IMG/VR virus record: IMGVR_UViG_3300042731_004499
Location: 1 to 30,921 of that record
From: a virus
Length of the DNA: 30,921 bases
Direction: 5' to 3' (one strand)
Made by a program: the position numbers and the translations under genes. The notes below the pieces were generated by a model. That model searched no databases, was not told where the DNA came from, and saw nothing but the letters and a program-made list of their open reading frames with translations. Shown piece after piece: positions 1-5,730 of the stretch. Position 1 is the stretch's first letter. Each line of letters starts with the position of its first letter.

Positions 1-941
1 CCGGTCAAAAGCTGTGGACGCAACACGAGTGCCTGAGCCTGTTTGGCCACCGTGAGTGTCTGCTCGCCGCGCGCCGGTAGACAATCCAGAATCCGTTGTG
101 AGCGGCTCTAGGCCCTCGACACCCCCACGCCTAGCGGCGGTCTTGGAGATCGCTAGCTGGGCGCTCTTGCTTTCTGTATTGCTTCGCGCTCCGATCGAGG
201 GTCTCGGGCTGGGCGGTTTCCAAGATGGGCCAGTGACCACGGACTGTCGCTCAGAGACACGAGGATCGATTGTGTCGCGTTTTCTGAGCTTCGCACCCCC
301 AAGGTACCGGGGCAAGATAGAGCGTCTCAGGATCGCTTGTGTGGCCTGTTAGAGCCGAAGACCAGAGATCACGGATCTTGGGCCTCACGTTGCAACGCTT
401 GGAACACCGCGAAACGCTCGGATGAAACACGACGAAACGGGCTGGGGAAGCGTCGCCCGCGCCGGTGTCCAAGACTCAGGATCGATGATGCACCGCGAAA
501 CGGTGTGTTGCAACGCTTGGAACGGGCCATGAAACAAGGGCCCGAGACCCGAAATCGTTTCGCTAGGGCGTGCTGCGCGCGTGAATAGCTTGGGTCGAGT
601 GTTCCGAGACGATCGCTCTAGATCAAGAATCTGACGTCTAACGCCGTTGTCTCGCGCCTAAGATCAAGAATCCGAGGTCTTGAGCCCTGGCGCACGTCGA
701 GCACAGGACCCGTTGACCATCGATCACAAATCTTAGACCTCGCCCGGCTTTGGTGTGGACGTCCATGACTTTCCTCACATCAGATCAAGAATCCGAGATG
801 ACATATCTCACACATAAAACCCAATGATCTCGGGCCGTGAGCGGACACACGGCACGGGACTTGCAATCTGCAATCCATGGTCCAGAATCTTGGATGCGTC
901 GCCTGCGCCAAGTGAGAAATCTCACATCGTGGATCGCGCAC
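1..941. other. Gene-poor left end with short repeats
   Basis: No reading frame here has convincing coding character. The stretch holds a 17-bp direct repeat (389-405 and 507-523) and a 12-bp repeat, caccgcgaaacg (405-416 and 491-502). It also holds three copies of a gatcaagaatc word near 620, 662 and 783, copies of TCTCACATC or close variants (773, 804, 919), and one perfect 13-bp CGAAA-N3-TTTCG palindrome (550-562). A GTGAGA-AA-TCTCAC palindrome lies at about 912-925. I infer a regulatory or replication-related segment, not genes. Confidence 0.5.
550..562. repeat. CGAAA-N3-TTTCG site 1 (centre TCG)
   Basis: A perfect 13-bp palindrome in noncoding DNA. It is one of eight perfect copies in the window and a candidate binding site of the ParB/KorB-like protein encoded at 12897-14138. 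Confidence 0.7.
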
Positions 942-967
942 AAAAAGGCCACCCAGCGAAGGGTGGC
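942..967 (-). terminator. Intrinsic terminator after 979-1191
   Basis: A 7-bp perfect stem (GCCACCC/GGGTGGC) with a six-base loop. On the minus strand it is followed at once by C and five T. It lies 12 bases past the stop codon of the minus-strand gene 979-1191. Confidence 0.85.
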
Positions 968-978
968 ATGATTTTTGA

Positions 979-1191
979 TTATTCGGCGATCTCTTCTACC
1001 CACCCCACCGTGGCGGACGGATGGTCAATGCGCAAGCCGCGCGCCGCTAGCTCCCTGCCAATCCGTGTGGCCAGATCCCTGCTCTCGTCATTATCGTTCA
1101 CGTACACTGGATTACAAATAACATCCCCCGCGACAACGCGGCGAATCGTACGGTCGAAGTTGCGCCAGCGATTGGGGTGCCAAATACGCAT
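979..1191 (-). CDS. Small hypothetical protein, 70 aa
   Basis: I do not recognise this protein. The start is the ATG at 1191-1189, which overlaps the TGA of the upstream gene (TGATG), so the two are translationally coupled. A longer frame running back to 1392 only covers the coupled gene out of frame. The protein is basic at its N-terminus (MRIWHPNRWRNFDRTIRR) and ends acidic. It contains a segment like NDESRDLATRIGRELAARGLRIDHPSAT, which may be one helix followed by a strand. It is the last gene of a two-gene unit closed by the terminator at 942-967. Function is unknown. Confidence 0.65.
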   Translation of the reverse strand: MRIWHPNRWRNFDRTIRRVVAGDVICNPVYVNDNDESRDLATRIGRELAARGLRIDHPSATVGWVEEIAE

Positions 1192-1370
1192 CAGACCACC
1201 ACCCAATCCACCACAGTGGTCGCACGGTTTGCGCCGAACCGCTTGCACACTAGGGCTTTCTCGAATGCGCCAAGGCGGGAGACTCGCCCGAGATATTCGC
1301 CGTCGGTGGTCGTAAGGCAATGTTTGCCGTGCCCGCTGCGAACGATGACGGTGATTCGATCCGTTTCCAT
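1191..1370 (-). CDS. Small hypothetical protein, 59 aa
   Basis: The frame reads METDRITVIVRSGHGKHCLT and on to VDWVVV, then TGA. It looks like a small beta-rich domain (alternating hydrophobics in ITVIV and TTDGEYLGRVS). A purine-rich AGAAGAG lies just before the ATG, but the promoter at 1379-1408 would place the transcript start within about two bases of the ATG, so the message may be almost leaderless. The stop overlaps the start of the next gene. It is too short to be caught by a 60-residue cut-off. No family is recognised. Confidence 0.65.
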   Translation of the reverse strand: METDRITVIVRSGHGKHCLTTTDGEYLGRVSRLGAFEKALVCKRFGANRATTVVDWVVV

Positions 1371-1378
1371 GTTTCTCT

Positions 1379-1408
1379 TCTATACCACCCAAAACCCGAG
1401 GTCGTCAA
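1379..1408 (-). promoter_or_regulatory. Sigma70-type promoter for 1370 gene
   Basis: On the minus strand: TTGACG, 18 bases, TATAGA, then eight bases to the ATG. This is one base longer in the spacer and two longer in the tail than the strict leaderless promoters nearby. A perfect CGAAA-N3-TTTCG palindrome (1429-1441) lies about 20 bp upstream of the -35 box. Confidence 0.7.
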
Positions 1409-1428
1409 CCCAAAATCCAAGATTTCTC

Positions 1429-1441
1429 CGAAATAGTTTCG
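1429..1441. repeat. CGAAA-N3-TTTCG site 2 (centre TAG)
   Basis: A perfect 13-bp palindrome just upstream of the promoter at 1379-1408, a position where a bound protein could affect that promoter. Confidence 0.7.
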
Positions 1442-1550
1442 GCGCATTTGGCGCAGCGACCTATGAAAAAATGGCTGGTCTGTCGTCGTGCCCGCTCCGC
1501 GCCGTTGCGCCCAGCCACGGATACAGTACCATGGATCTTGGGTCTTGGAC

Positions 1551-1584
1551 ACAAAATAGCGGACCCTCGATTGTGAGGGTCCGC
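1551..1584 (-). terminator. Intrinsic terminator after 1644-1976
   Basis: A perfect 10-bp stem (GCGGACCCTC/GAGGGTCCGC) with a six-base loop. On the minus strand it is followed by TATTTTGT. It ends the transcript of the minus-strand gene that stops at 1644. Confidence 0.9.
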
Positions 1585-1643
1585 ACGATCTGCGATTGTC
1601 CGCCTAGCTATATCGTCGTAGGCGCTGGCACGATCGTTGCAAA

Positions 1644-1976
1644 TCAGATGGCGCGAAGCGCGGCGACATGTGCGTCAAACGCGCCTTCCTCGATGATGTC
1701 CTCGATGATCTCATGTCCAGCTTCCGTAAGCCACACGAGCGGCGAAACGATCTCGCCACGGCTCTCGACCTGGACCAGGCCGCGGCGGGCCAGGGAGGCC
1801 AACACGCCCGCGTCGAAGGCCGGAGCGAAGTGGACGCCGTTGCCAGTCTTGGGGTTGCGCGAGTAGCCGGTGTAGTGCGCGACGAGCGCCCTGTCCAGCA
1901 GATCCTCGATCTCGCGCGCGAGCTCCGGGGTCAGGGCGACGGGGGCGGTGGCGTTCAGGGCGGTCAAGGCGTCCAT
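1644..1976 (-). CDS. Putative winged-helix protein, 110 aa, leaderless
   Basis: The start is the ATG at 1976-1974, exactly six bases after the -10 box, with no Shine-Dalgarno sequence. Extending the frame upstream would read through the promoter. The C-terminal half (LASLARRGLVQVESRGEI, then WLTEAGHEIIEDIIEEG) has the helix-wing look of a winged-helix domain: a recognition-like helix, a beta wing, and the LTEAG turn often seen after such wings. I infer a small DNA-binding regulator acting in the host cytoplasm; the family is not certain. It has its own promoter and terminator, as expected of an early accessory gene. Confidence 0.7.
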   Translation of the reverse strand: MDALTALNATAPVALTPELAREIEDLLDRALVAHYTGYSRNPKTGNGVHFAPAFDAGVLASLARRGLVQVESRGEIVSPLVWLTEAGHEIIEDIIEEGAFDAHVAALRAI

Positions 1977-1982
1977 GGATAG

Positions 1983-2011
1983 ATAGTGCCTTATCTTGGA
2001 TTCGAGGTCAA
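1983..2011 (-). promoter_or_regulatory. Leaderless promoter for 1644-1976
   Basis: On the minus strand: TTGACC, 17 bases, CACTAT, six bases (CTATCC), then ATG. The spacer carries AATCCAAGAT. An A-tract (AAAAAAGTT) sits upstream of the -35. Tail and start (CAYTATCTAYCCATGG) nearly match the promoter at 2759-2787. Confidence 0.75.
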
Positions 2012-2047
2012 GTGCTTTTAGCAACTTTTTTCGAGTTTTTTTTCACG

Positions 2048-2497
2048 CTAGCAAGCGCCCAGGTAGTCCGTGAGACCAAGCTTTGCCCACAAAGCCCTAG
2101 GATGCTGCCTAGCCCGAAATCGCTTCGAGATTCGATCCTCGACGCCCCACGAGCACGGCTTGCCGTGGTAGGTCATGACGGGGGATTGACGCGAGACCCT
2201 AATATCCATGATCTCAGGCACTCGAACCCGAGTCTCACGGCTGAACTGGCCGAATGTAGGATCACAGTGCCACCCACCACACAGGACCCAATAATGTATG
2301 ACATTTCCGTACACCGCCCGCCCAGCGACAAGCTCGGCGCCATATCCGCGCGCGCGGAGTTCGCGGCGAAGCATCATCGCGCCGGTCGCGCAAAGACCGG
2401 TGAGGCTATCATCAAAACCCAAGCGGCTAGCGCGCACGACCAGATAATCATGAATCATGTACATGAGGTCTGACAACTCTTGGCATTCGGGGGCCAC
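2048..2497 (-). CDS. Putative transglutaminase/papain-like cysteine enzyme, 149 aa
   Basis: A GTG start at 2497 lies six bases after the -10 box, so the message is leaderless. The sequence shows a plausible Cys-His-Asp triad in the order of transglutaminase-like folds: Cys36 in GLCATGAMMLRREL, His68 in HYWVL, and Asp79 in CDPTFGQF. The pattern C...L...L...G...(H)YWV...DPT..QF is typical of bacterial transglutaminase-like cysteine peptidases and amidases. I infer an enzyme acting on peptide or amide bonds, possibly a host-takeover effector because it sits in the accessory arm. Substrate is unknown. A frame remnant without activity is less likely because all three residues are present. Confidence 0.65.
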   Translation of the reverse strand: MAPECQELSDLMYMIHDYLVVRASRLGFDDSLTGLCATGAMMLRRELRARGYGAELVAGRAVYGNVIHYWVLCGGWHCDPTFGQFSRETRVRVPEIMDIRVSRQSPVMTYHGKPCSWGVEDRISKRFRARQHPRALWAKLGLTDYLGAC

Positions 2498-2503
2498 GAA
2501 TCC

Positions 2504-2531
2504 AAGATATCAAATCCTAGACGAGAGTCAA
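2504..2531 (-). promoter_or_regulatory. Leaderless promoter for 2048-2497
   Basis: On the minus strand: TTGACT, 16 bases containing TCTAGGATTTGA, TATCTT, six bases (GGATTC), then GTG. CTGGAAAAATC upstream resembles an UP element. The 15-bp word ttgtgaggaaacccc (2562-2576) is shared with the region upstream of the promoter at 3392-3419. Confidence 0.8.
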
Positions 2532-2581
2532 GCCCCAAGGGGAGATTTTTCCAGGGGGAGTTTGTGAGGAAACCCCAGAGA

Positions 2582-2752
2582 CTACGCGGCCACAGTCCAG
2601 ACCTGCCCGGTGCGGGGATCGATAACATCGGCGGTCTCGGCGCCCAGCTCGATGATGACTCGCAGGGAGCTGGGAAAGCGACAGCCAAGCATGGTCTCGA
2701 CGGCGGTGACGGCGTTGTAGCGGCGGGCGGAGGCGATGTGTCGGGCGGCCAT
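2582..2752 (-). CDS. Small hypothetical protein, 56 aa, leaderless
   Basis: The start is the ATG at 2752-2750, six bases after the -10 box, without a Shine-Dalgarno. The protein begins MAARHIASARRYNAV and ends in PRTGQVWTVAA. It has an N-terminal helix followed by a short beta-rich half (SSLRVIIELGAETADVID). No family is recognised. It belongs to the set of single small genes with individual promoters in this arm. Confidence 0.6.
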   Translation of the reverse strand: MAARHIASARRYNAVTAVETMLGCRFPSSLRVIIELGAETADVIDPRTGQVWTVAA

Positions 2753-2758
2753 GGGTAG

Positions 2759-2787
2759 ATAATGCCCTATCCCAGATCGAAGATCAA
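2759..2787 (-). promoter_or_regulatory. Leaderless promoter for 2582-2752
   Basis: On the minus strand: TTGATC, 17 bases containing TCTGGGATAGGG, CATTAT, six bases (CTACCC), then ATG. A CGAAAAAAGTT tract lies upstream of the -35. Confidence 0.75.
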
Positions 2788-2817
2788 GAACTTTTTTCGG
2801 GCGGAATGTGCGGTCTC

Positions 2818-3090
2818 TCACCCGGCCGCGCGAAGCCCGTCGTTGTGGATCGCGTCCATCTTGGCATAGAACTCATCGGCGGTGATCGCGCCAGCCTTGT
2901 ACTCGGCGTCGACCAGGTAGCACTCGGCGGTCTTGACTTGCGCGGTCAGCGCGACCAGGGCGGCGTTCGCGCCGTTCTCGAAACCCCCGGTCGCTTGAAG
3001 CATGGCGCAGGCGGCGCGAGTCGCTTCGAGGGCGGCCTTACAGGCGGCGAGGTTCTGGCGGGCGGCGGCGAGGGCTTCTTGGCGGCTCAT
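2818..3090 (-). CDS. Small helical (coiled-coil) protein, 90 aa, leaderless
   Basis: The start is the ATG of MSRQEALAAARQ, six bases after a near-consensus -10 box. An upstream in-frame ATG five codons earlier lies inside the promoter and is rejected. Residues 1-65 are Ala-rich with heptad-like spacing (RQEALAAARQNLAACKAALEATRAAC, then ALVALTAQVKTAECYLVDAEY), so a helical hairpin or coiled coil is likely. The C-terminal KAGAITADEFYAKMDAI looks like a short SHOCT-like helix pair, which is weak evidence. Function is unknown. Confidence 0.65.
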   Translation of the reverse strand: MSRQEALAAARQNLAACKAALEATRAACAMLQATGGFENGANAALVALTAQVKTAECYLVDAEYKAGAITADEFYAKMDAIHNDGLRAAG

Positions 3091-3096
3091 GTTTTT

Positions 3097-3125
3097 GTTA
3101 TACATCCCCAGACCTCGACCGTCAA
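3097..3125 (-). promoter_or_regulatory. Leaderless promoter for 2818-3090
   Basis: On the minus strand: TTGACG, 17 bases, TATAAC, six bases (AAAAAC), then ATG. This is the closest of the set to the sigma70 consensus. A CTGAAAAAATCTCG tract lies upstream. Confidence 0.85.
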
Positions 3126-3154
3126 GCGCTTTGGCGAAAAAAGTCGAGATTTTT

Positions 3155-3385
3155 TCAGGGGAGCTGGGGAGCGCGGCCGGCGGCGATCTCCATCTGCGCG
3201 AGGTCCGCGTCGAGGATGCGCGTGTAGTAGGGACAGCGGTCGGCGGCCTTCGCGCGCTCGGCGACCTTCTCGGCGGCGGCGTGCGTCTTGCGCGTGATCA
3301 CGTTGCCCTTGGCACCGCAGGCCCAGTAGGCAGCGCGGTCGCGGGGGATGACAAGGACTCGAAGGGTTCGGGTGTTCTTGGCCAC
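3155..3385 (-). CDS. Small hypothetical protein, 76 aa, leaderless (GTG)
   Basis: A GTG start (MAKNTRTLRVLVIPRDR) lies six bases after the -10 box; no Shine-Dalgarno is present. The protein is small and basic, with a beta-strand start (TLRVLVIP), a CGAKGN turn and a helix rich in Ala, Glu and Lys (HAAAEKVAERAKAADRCPYYTRIL). It could be a small nucleic-acid or protein-binding effector, but no family is recognised. Its promoter and upstream region closely match those of 2048-2497. Confidence 0.65.
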   Translation of the reverse strand: MAKNTRTLRVLVIPRDRAAYWACGAKGNVITRKTHAAAEKVAERAKAADRCPYYTRILDADLAQMEIAAGRAPQLP

Positions 3386-3391
3386 GAATCC

Positions 3392-3419
3392 AAGATATCA
3401 AATCCCAGACAGATTGCAA
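3392..3419 (-). promoter_or_regulatory. Leaderless promoter for 3155-3385
   Basis: On the minus strand: TTGCAA, 16 bases containing TCTGGGATTTGA, TATCTT, six bases (GGATTC), then GTG. CTGGAAAAAATCTT lies upstream. From spacer to start codon it is nearly identical to the promoter at 2504-2531. Confidence 0.75.
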
Positions 3420-3464
3420 GGAGAAAAAGGGAAAACCGAAGATTTTTTCCAGCTCGATCTTGTG

Positions 3465-3530
3465 AGGAAACCCCCGATCAGAGATCAGGGGTCCTCGGCT
3501 TCGTGTCCGTGTTAGATGACAAACCCAGGA
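3465..3530 (-). ncRNA. Candidate short RNA (~65 nt)
   Basis: A good promoter (3537-3565) points into a stretch with no start codon at the expected position. About 40 bases downstream, a 9-bp stem with a three-base loop (3471-3491) is followed on the minus strand by TTTCCTC. One stem pair is G-U on the minus strand but A-C on the plus strand, which favours a minus-strand RNA. The U-run is poor, so the transcript might instead run on into 3155-3385. Confidence 0.35.
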
Positions 3531-3536
3531 CCCTAC

Positions 3537-3565
3537 ACAGTACCCGATCCAAGACCAGGGGTCAA
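3537..3565 (-). promoter_or_regulatory. Promoter of the left-arm family, no gene at start
   Basis: On the minus strand: TTGACC, 17 bases containing TCTTGGATCGGG, TACTGT. CCTGGAAAAAATCTTGGG and ATGATGTGAGACC lie upstream, as in the other family members. No start codon follows at six bases. Confidence 0.65.
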
Positions 3566-3629
3566 GCACTATCCCAAGATTTTTTCCAGGGCACATGTGC
3601 GCGGTCTCACATCATGGGCCGTTGAACAT

Positions 3630-3664
3630 ATGAACAAAAGCCCCCGGCAACAACGCCGGGGGCT
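3630..3664 (-). terminator. Intrinsic terminator of candidate small RNA
   Basis: A perfect 10-bp stem (AGCCCCCGGC/GCCGGGGGCT) with a six-base loop. On the minus strand TTTTGTT follows. Confidence 0.9.
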
Positions 3665-3809
3665 ATGTGGCAGATCCCCGATACCGCCCTAGACTCCATT
3701 ATCCTAAGTGCGAAAGAAGACACCTAGCAGAGCGACCTAGGTTTCACGTGACCTACCTGCGGTTGATATCAAGGACTCCGACCGCTGGTCCTTAGCCGTA
3801 CTTGGCTAG
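3632..3809 (-). ncRNA. Candidate structured small RNA (~178 nt)
   Basis: It is bounded by a family promoter (3816-3844) and a strong intrinsic terminator (3630-3664). There is no start codon at the expected leaderless position and no convincing frame inside. Reading the minus strand, several hairpins follow in order: TAGCC/GGCTA with a six-base loop, AAGGAC/GTCCTT, ACCTAG/CTAGGT with a nine-base loop, then the terminator stem. The density of complementary arms suggests a folded regulatory RNA. Target and function are unknown. Confidence 0.6.
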
Positions 3810-3815
3810 GAATCA

Positions 3816-3844
3816 AAGATACTCGACCCAAGATCTTAGGTCAA
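3816..3844 (-). promoter_or_regulatory. Promoter of candidate small RNA
   Basis: On the minus strand: TTGACC, 17 bases containing TCTTGGGTCGAG, TATCTT. Upstream lie CCTGGAAAATATTTC and ATGATGTGAGATT, in the same order as at the 3537-3565 promoter. The predicted transcript start is near 3809. Confidence 0.75.
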
Positions 3845-4152
3845 TAGAAATCAAGAAATATTTTCCAGGCTACAGCATGGTAAATCTCACATCATAGGTC
3901 AGTGGCCCTTGGTGTTCAGCCTTGTGAGTGAGGTCGCAGATCATGGGTCGTGTGTCTGCTCACGAGGGAGGTAGGGTGTGCGAGGTCTCACGTTGAGGTC
4001 GAGGGTGAGTGATCTCTCGTCTGTAGTTCCACATCTCTAGTCTGTGTGCATCCTCACACCCCACGGGGTACTGGGGGTGAGGAAACTCATTGACAGCCGC
4101 CCCAGGGCATTGTCAGAGGTCGCCCTCATATGCGCGTAGGATTTTCAGATTT
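3845..4152. other. Noncoding repeat-rich stretch
   Basis: No supported gene. The stretch contains TCTCACATCAT (3886), identical to the copy at 3606, a related ggtctcacg (3985), and ggtgaggaaac (4076), which resembles the 15-bp word at 2562 and 3460. An imperfect inverted repeat TTGACA...TGTCAG lies at about 4091-4117, with a GCCC/GGGC inner stem but no T-run. Confidence 0.45.
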
Positions 4153-4389
4153 TCAATCTGTCACTATTGATCCTCGAAATATGTTGATAACCTCGCGGGC
4201 AATCCCCGACCCATGACCGCGGACAATGGGAACAGGGCCCCTGCGCAATGCGGACACCATCGCCAAGTGTTGGTAATGGTAAATGACCACAGACCCAGGA
4301 CTCGGGGTGCCCGTAGCAGGGCCTAGGGCGGCACTGTCACCCAATGGATGGTAATGAACCCGAGGCCCATGGTCATGCCTCACGGACAT
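4153..4389 (-). CDS. Hypothetical protein, 78 aa (tentative)
   Basis: The frame begins MSVRHDHGPRVHYHPLGD 20 bases after the stop of the 63-residue gene and ends GSIVTD. The middle (VVIYHYQHLAMVSALRRGPVPIVRGHGSGIAREVINIF) has plausible secondary-structure patterning. The His-rich start is unusual and the upstream Shine-Dalgarno is weak. It would be the last gene of the minus-strand cluster. No family is recognised. Confidence 0.4.
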   Translation of the reverse strand: MSVRHDHGPRVHYHPLGDSAALGPATGTPSPGSVVIYHYQHLAMVSALRRGPVPIVRGHGSGIAREVINIFRGSIVTD

Positions 4390-4409
4390 GAGGGCGAAGC
4401 GTCGAGAGC

Positions 4410-4601
4410 TCACGCGGCCTCGCGTCGGGGCGCTTCGAGGGCGACGGGCGTACCGCCTGGATTCGGGGATCCAGGACCAGGGACCGAGCACTCGGGGTGC
4501 CGCGCGAGGGTCTTCGCCTTGTCGAGGTACTCATGTGGCTTGTGCATCATCACGGGCTTGCCGCAAACAACACACTTCTTGGAGAGTGTGATCGTTTCCA
4601 T
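4410..4601 (-). CDS. Small Zn-knuckle protein, 63 aa
   Basis: The start is the ATG of METITLSKKCVVCGKPV; GTGAGAAAAACGAA precedes it. CVVCG (Cys10, Cys13) with HPEC (His35, Cys38) forms a likely Zn-binding knuckle. The C-terminal third is Pro/Gly-rich and of low complexity (PGPGSPNPGGTP). Its DNA contains an inverted repeat, CCTGGAT/ATCCAGG, so this tail may have been added by insertion of an intergenic-type repeat. It lies 10 bases after the preceding gene. Function is unknown; small phage Zn-knuckle proteins often bind nucleic acid or host proteins. Confidence 0.65.
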   Translation of the reverse strand: METITLSKKCVVCGKPVMMHKPHEYLDKAKTLARHPECSVPGPGSPNPGGTPVALEAPRREAA

Positions 4602-4611
4602 TTCGTTTTTC

Positions 4612-4782
4612 TCACTTGCTGTGGTCGGGATGCTCACGCCCACAGACGTCGCAGTGCCAAGTGGTAGGATTCCAGGATCGTAGACTATATGAACACTCAC
4701 ACATCGACACCGGCCTGGTCTGTCGTTTCGAGACAGCGGCCAGACCGATGACAATGAGTAGTGCCGCGAAGGCTATGATCAT
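4612..4782 (-). CDS. Small membrane protein with Cys motif, 56 aa
   Basis: One N-terminal hydrophobic helix (MIIAFAALLIVIGLAAV) is followed by a charged turn and a soluble tail holding CEC and CDVC (WHCDVCGREHP), a likely metal knuckle. The ATG overlaps the TGA of the upstream membrane protein (ATGA), so the two are probably translated together. The helix start and small size would fit an inner-membrane anchor facing the cytoplasm. No family is recognised. Confidence 0.65.
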   Translation of the reverse strand: MIIAFAALLIVIGLAAVSKRQTRPVSMCECSYSLRSWNPTTWHCDVCGREHPDHSK

Positions 4783-5120
4783 TCGCCAGCCCTGATCCCC
4801 TCGAACGGGACCACGAACGTAGCCAGCAAGCCGACCACGAACAGGAAGGTGAAGATCATTCCGAGCAATGGGCCAACGGCCGCGAATCCCCACACAGCGA
4901 CACCGGCATTGACCGCAGTCATGAGCGCGGCGACCCTTCGAGCGAGGACGCGACGGCGCCACTCGCCAGCTGTGATCGGCATATTGTCACCGGCCAAGAC
5001 CAGCGATTTTTCGTCAACAAGGCAGCATGCGTAAGCATGCTCAATACACCCATTGCCCCACCCACAGCCACAATCCTCATCGGGCTGGCGAGTTGGCATG
5101 TAGATTTCGATGTCGCTCAT
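4779..5120 (-). CDS. Membrane protein with Cys-rich N-terminus, 113 aa
   Basis: The start is the ATG of MSDIEIYMPTRQ with GGAGAAAG upstream. Residues 15-33 are Cys-rich (DEDCGCGWGNGCIEHAYACC). Two hydrophobic helices follow at about 65-83 and 85-105 (ALMTAVNAGVAVWGFAAV; LGMIFTFLFVVGLLATFVV). It ends FEGIRAGE and overlaps the next small membrane gene by ATGA. The pair might act together at the host inner membrane. A spanin role is possible but nothing supports it specifically. Confidence 0.7.
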   Translation of the reverse strand: MSDIEIYMPTRQPDEDCGCGWGNGCIEHAYACCLVDEKSLVLAGDNMPITAGEWRRRVLARRVAALMTAVNAGVAVWGFAAVGPLLGMIFTFLFVVGLLATFVVPFEGIRAGE

Positions 5121-5185
5121 CTTGCTTTCTCCGAACGCGACAAGCCGCCCCAGCTCTCGCCAGGGTAGCTGTCGATCTGTGACGC

Positions 5186-5449
5186 TCAGTCGTAGGACGC
5201 GAGCAGGTTGATCCCCTTGGCCGTGATCCGCGACGTCTTGGCGACGCCGCCGAGCCTGGTCTCGCGCATGACCGACGATCCGTTGCTCGTGTTCCACTCG
5301 ATCAGTCCGCGCTTGCGCATCCGCGTCAAGATGGGCGCGACCGTGTAGCAATGATCCTCGCCGCGGACCTCAGCGATCTCGTCGGCGGTCTTGGGCCCGA
5401 AGCTCAGCTCGCGCAATAGCTGGACCATGGTCGTCTCTTGGCTGAGCAT
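5186..5449 (-). CDS. Winged-helix DNA-binding protein, 87 aa
   Basis: The start is the ATG of MLSQETTMVQLLREL, two bases past the preceding stop. The pattern is that of a MarR/ArsR-like winged helix: TADEIAEVRGEDHCYTVAPILTRMRKRGLIEW (helix 2-turn-helix 3), then a wing (SSVMRETRLGGVAKTSRI) and a last helix (TAKGINLLASY). It is likely a cytoplasmic transcriptional regulator of the phage. The N-terminus reads helix 1 directly, which supports this start over the longer upstream frame. Confidence 0.75.
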   Translation of the reverse strand: MLSQETTMVQLLRELSFGPKTADEIAEVRGEDHCYTVAPILTRMRKRGLIEWNTSNGSSVMRETRLGGVAKTSRITAKGINLLASYD

Positions 5450-5451
5450 GA

Positions 5452-5716
5452 TCAGTCTCCGAGCGTGTCGAAGATGTTCTCGGGCTGCGTGTTCTCGCTC
5501 GACGGGCCGAGCGCGGGCGGAGCCGTCTCGCCGGGGAGCATGCCGGTCATGGCGACGCGGCGGCGGACGAAGAATCCGACGGCGTTGTGATGCGACGGGC
5601 GAAGCGTGCGAGAGCCGAGGGCCTTGCGTGCGGGGAGCGGGCCACGTGCTGTTGTGGCTGCGCATGTTGGGGTCGAGGTCGCCGATCTCTTGCGGCGTCA
5701 AGTAGAGTACGGTCAT
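5452..5716 (-). pseudogene. Frameshifted small gene (~88 aa when joined)
   Basis: The frame from the ATG at 5716 starts well (MTVLYLTPQEIGDLDPNMRSHN) but turns into Arg/Pro-rich nonsense after about residue 30. From that point the +1 frame becomes convincing (RPSHHNAVGFFVRRRVAMTG, then PENIFDTLGD) and stops at 5454-5452, two bases before the next gene. No usable start precedes this second part. The switch lies near 5625-5640, next to a CCCC run. I infer one gene broken by a single-base indel, a sequencing error, or a programmed +1 frameshift. Product is unknown. Confidence 0.55.
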
Positions 5717-5730
5717 GTGTTTGGGTCCTT

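Noticed and set aside
389-523. A CRISPR array made of the short left-end repeats
   Set aside because: Only two copies of each, in different order and with unequal spacing; no array and no cas genes.
56-588. Plus-strand frames in the first 600 bases
   Set aside because: Arg/Ser-rich composition, no ribosome-binding site or promoter, and repeats pass through them; the stretch looks noncoding.
1177-1866. A 229-codon plus-strand frame over the left-arm genes
   Set aside because: It runs antisense through two well-supported minus-strand genes and a terminator, and its composition (Ser/Arg/Pro-rich) is that of a shadow frame.
4779-5120. Holin or spanin pair at 4612-5120
   Set aside because: Two small overlapping membrane proteins fit the size, but there is no endolysin nearby, no lipobox, and the Cys-rich soluble parts do not match known spanins.
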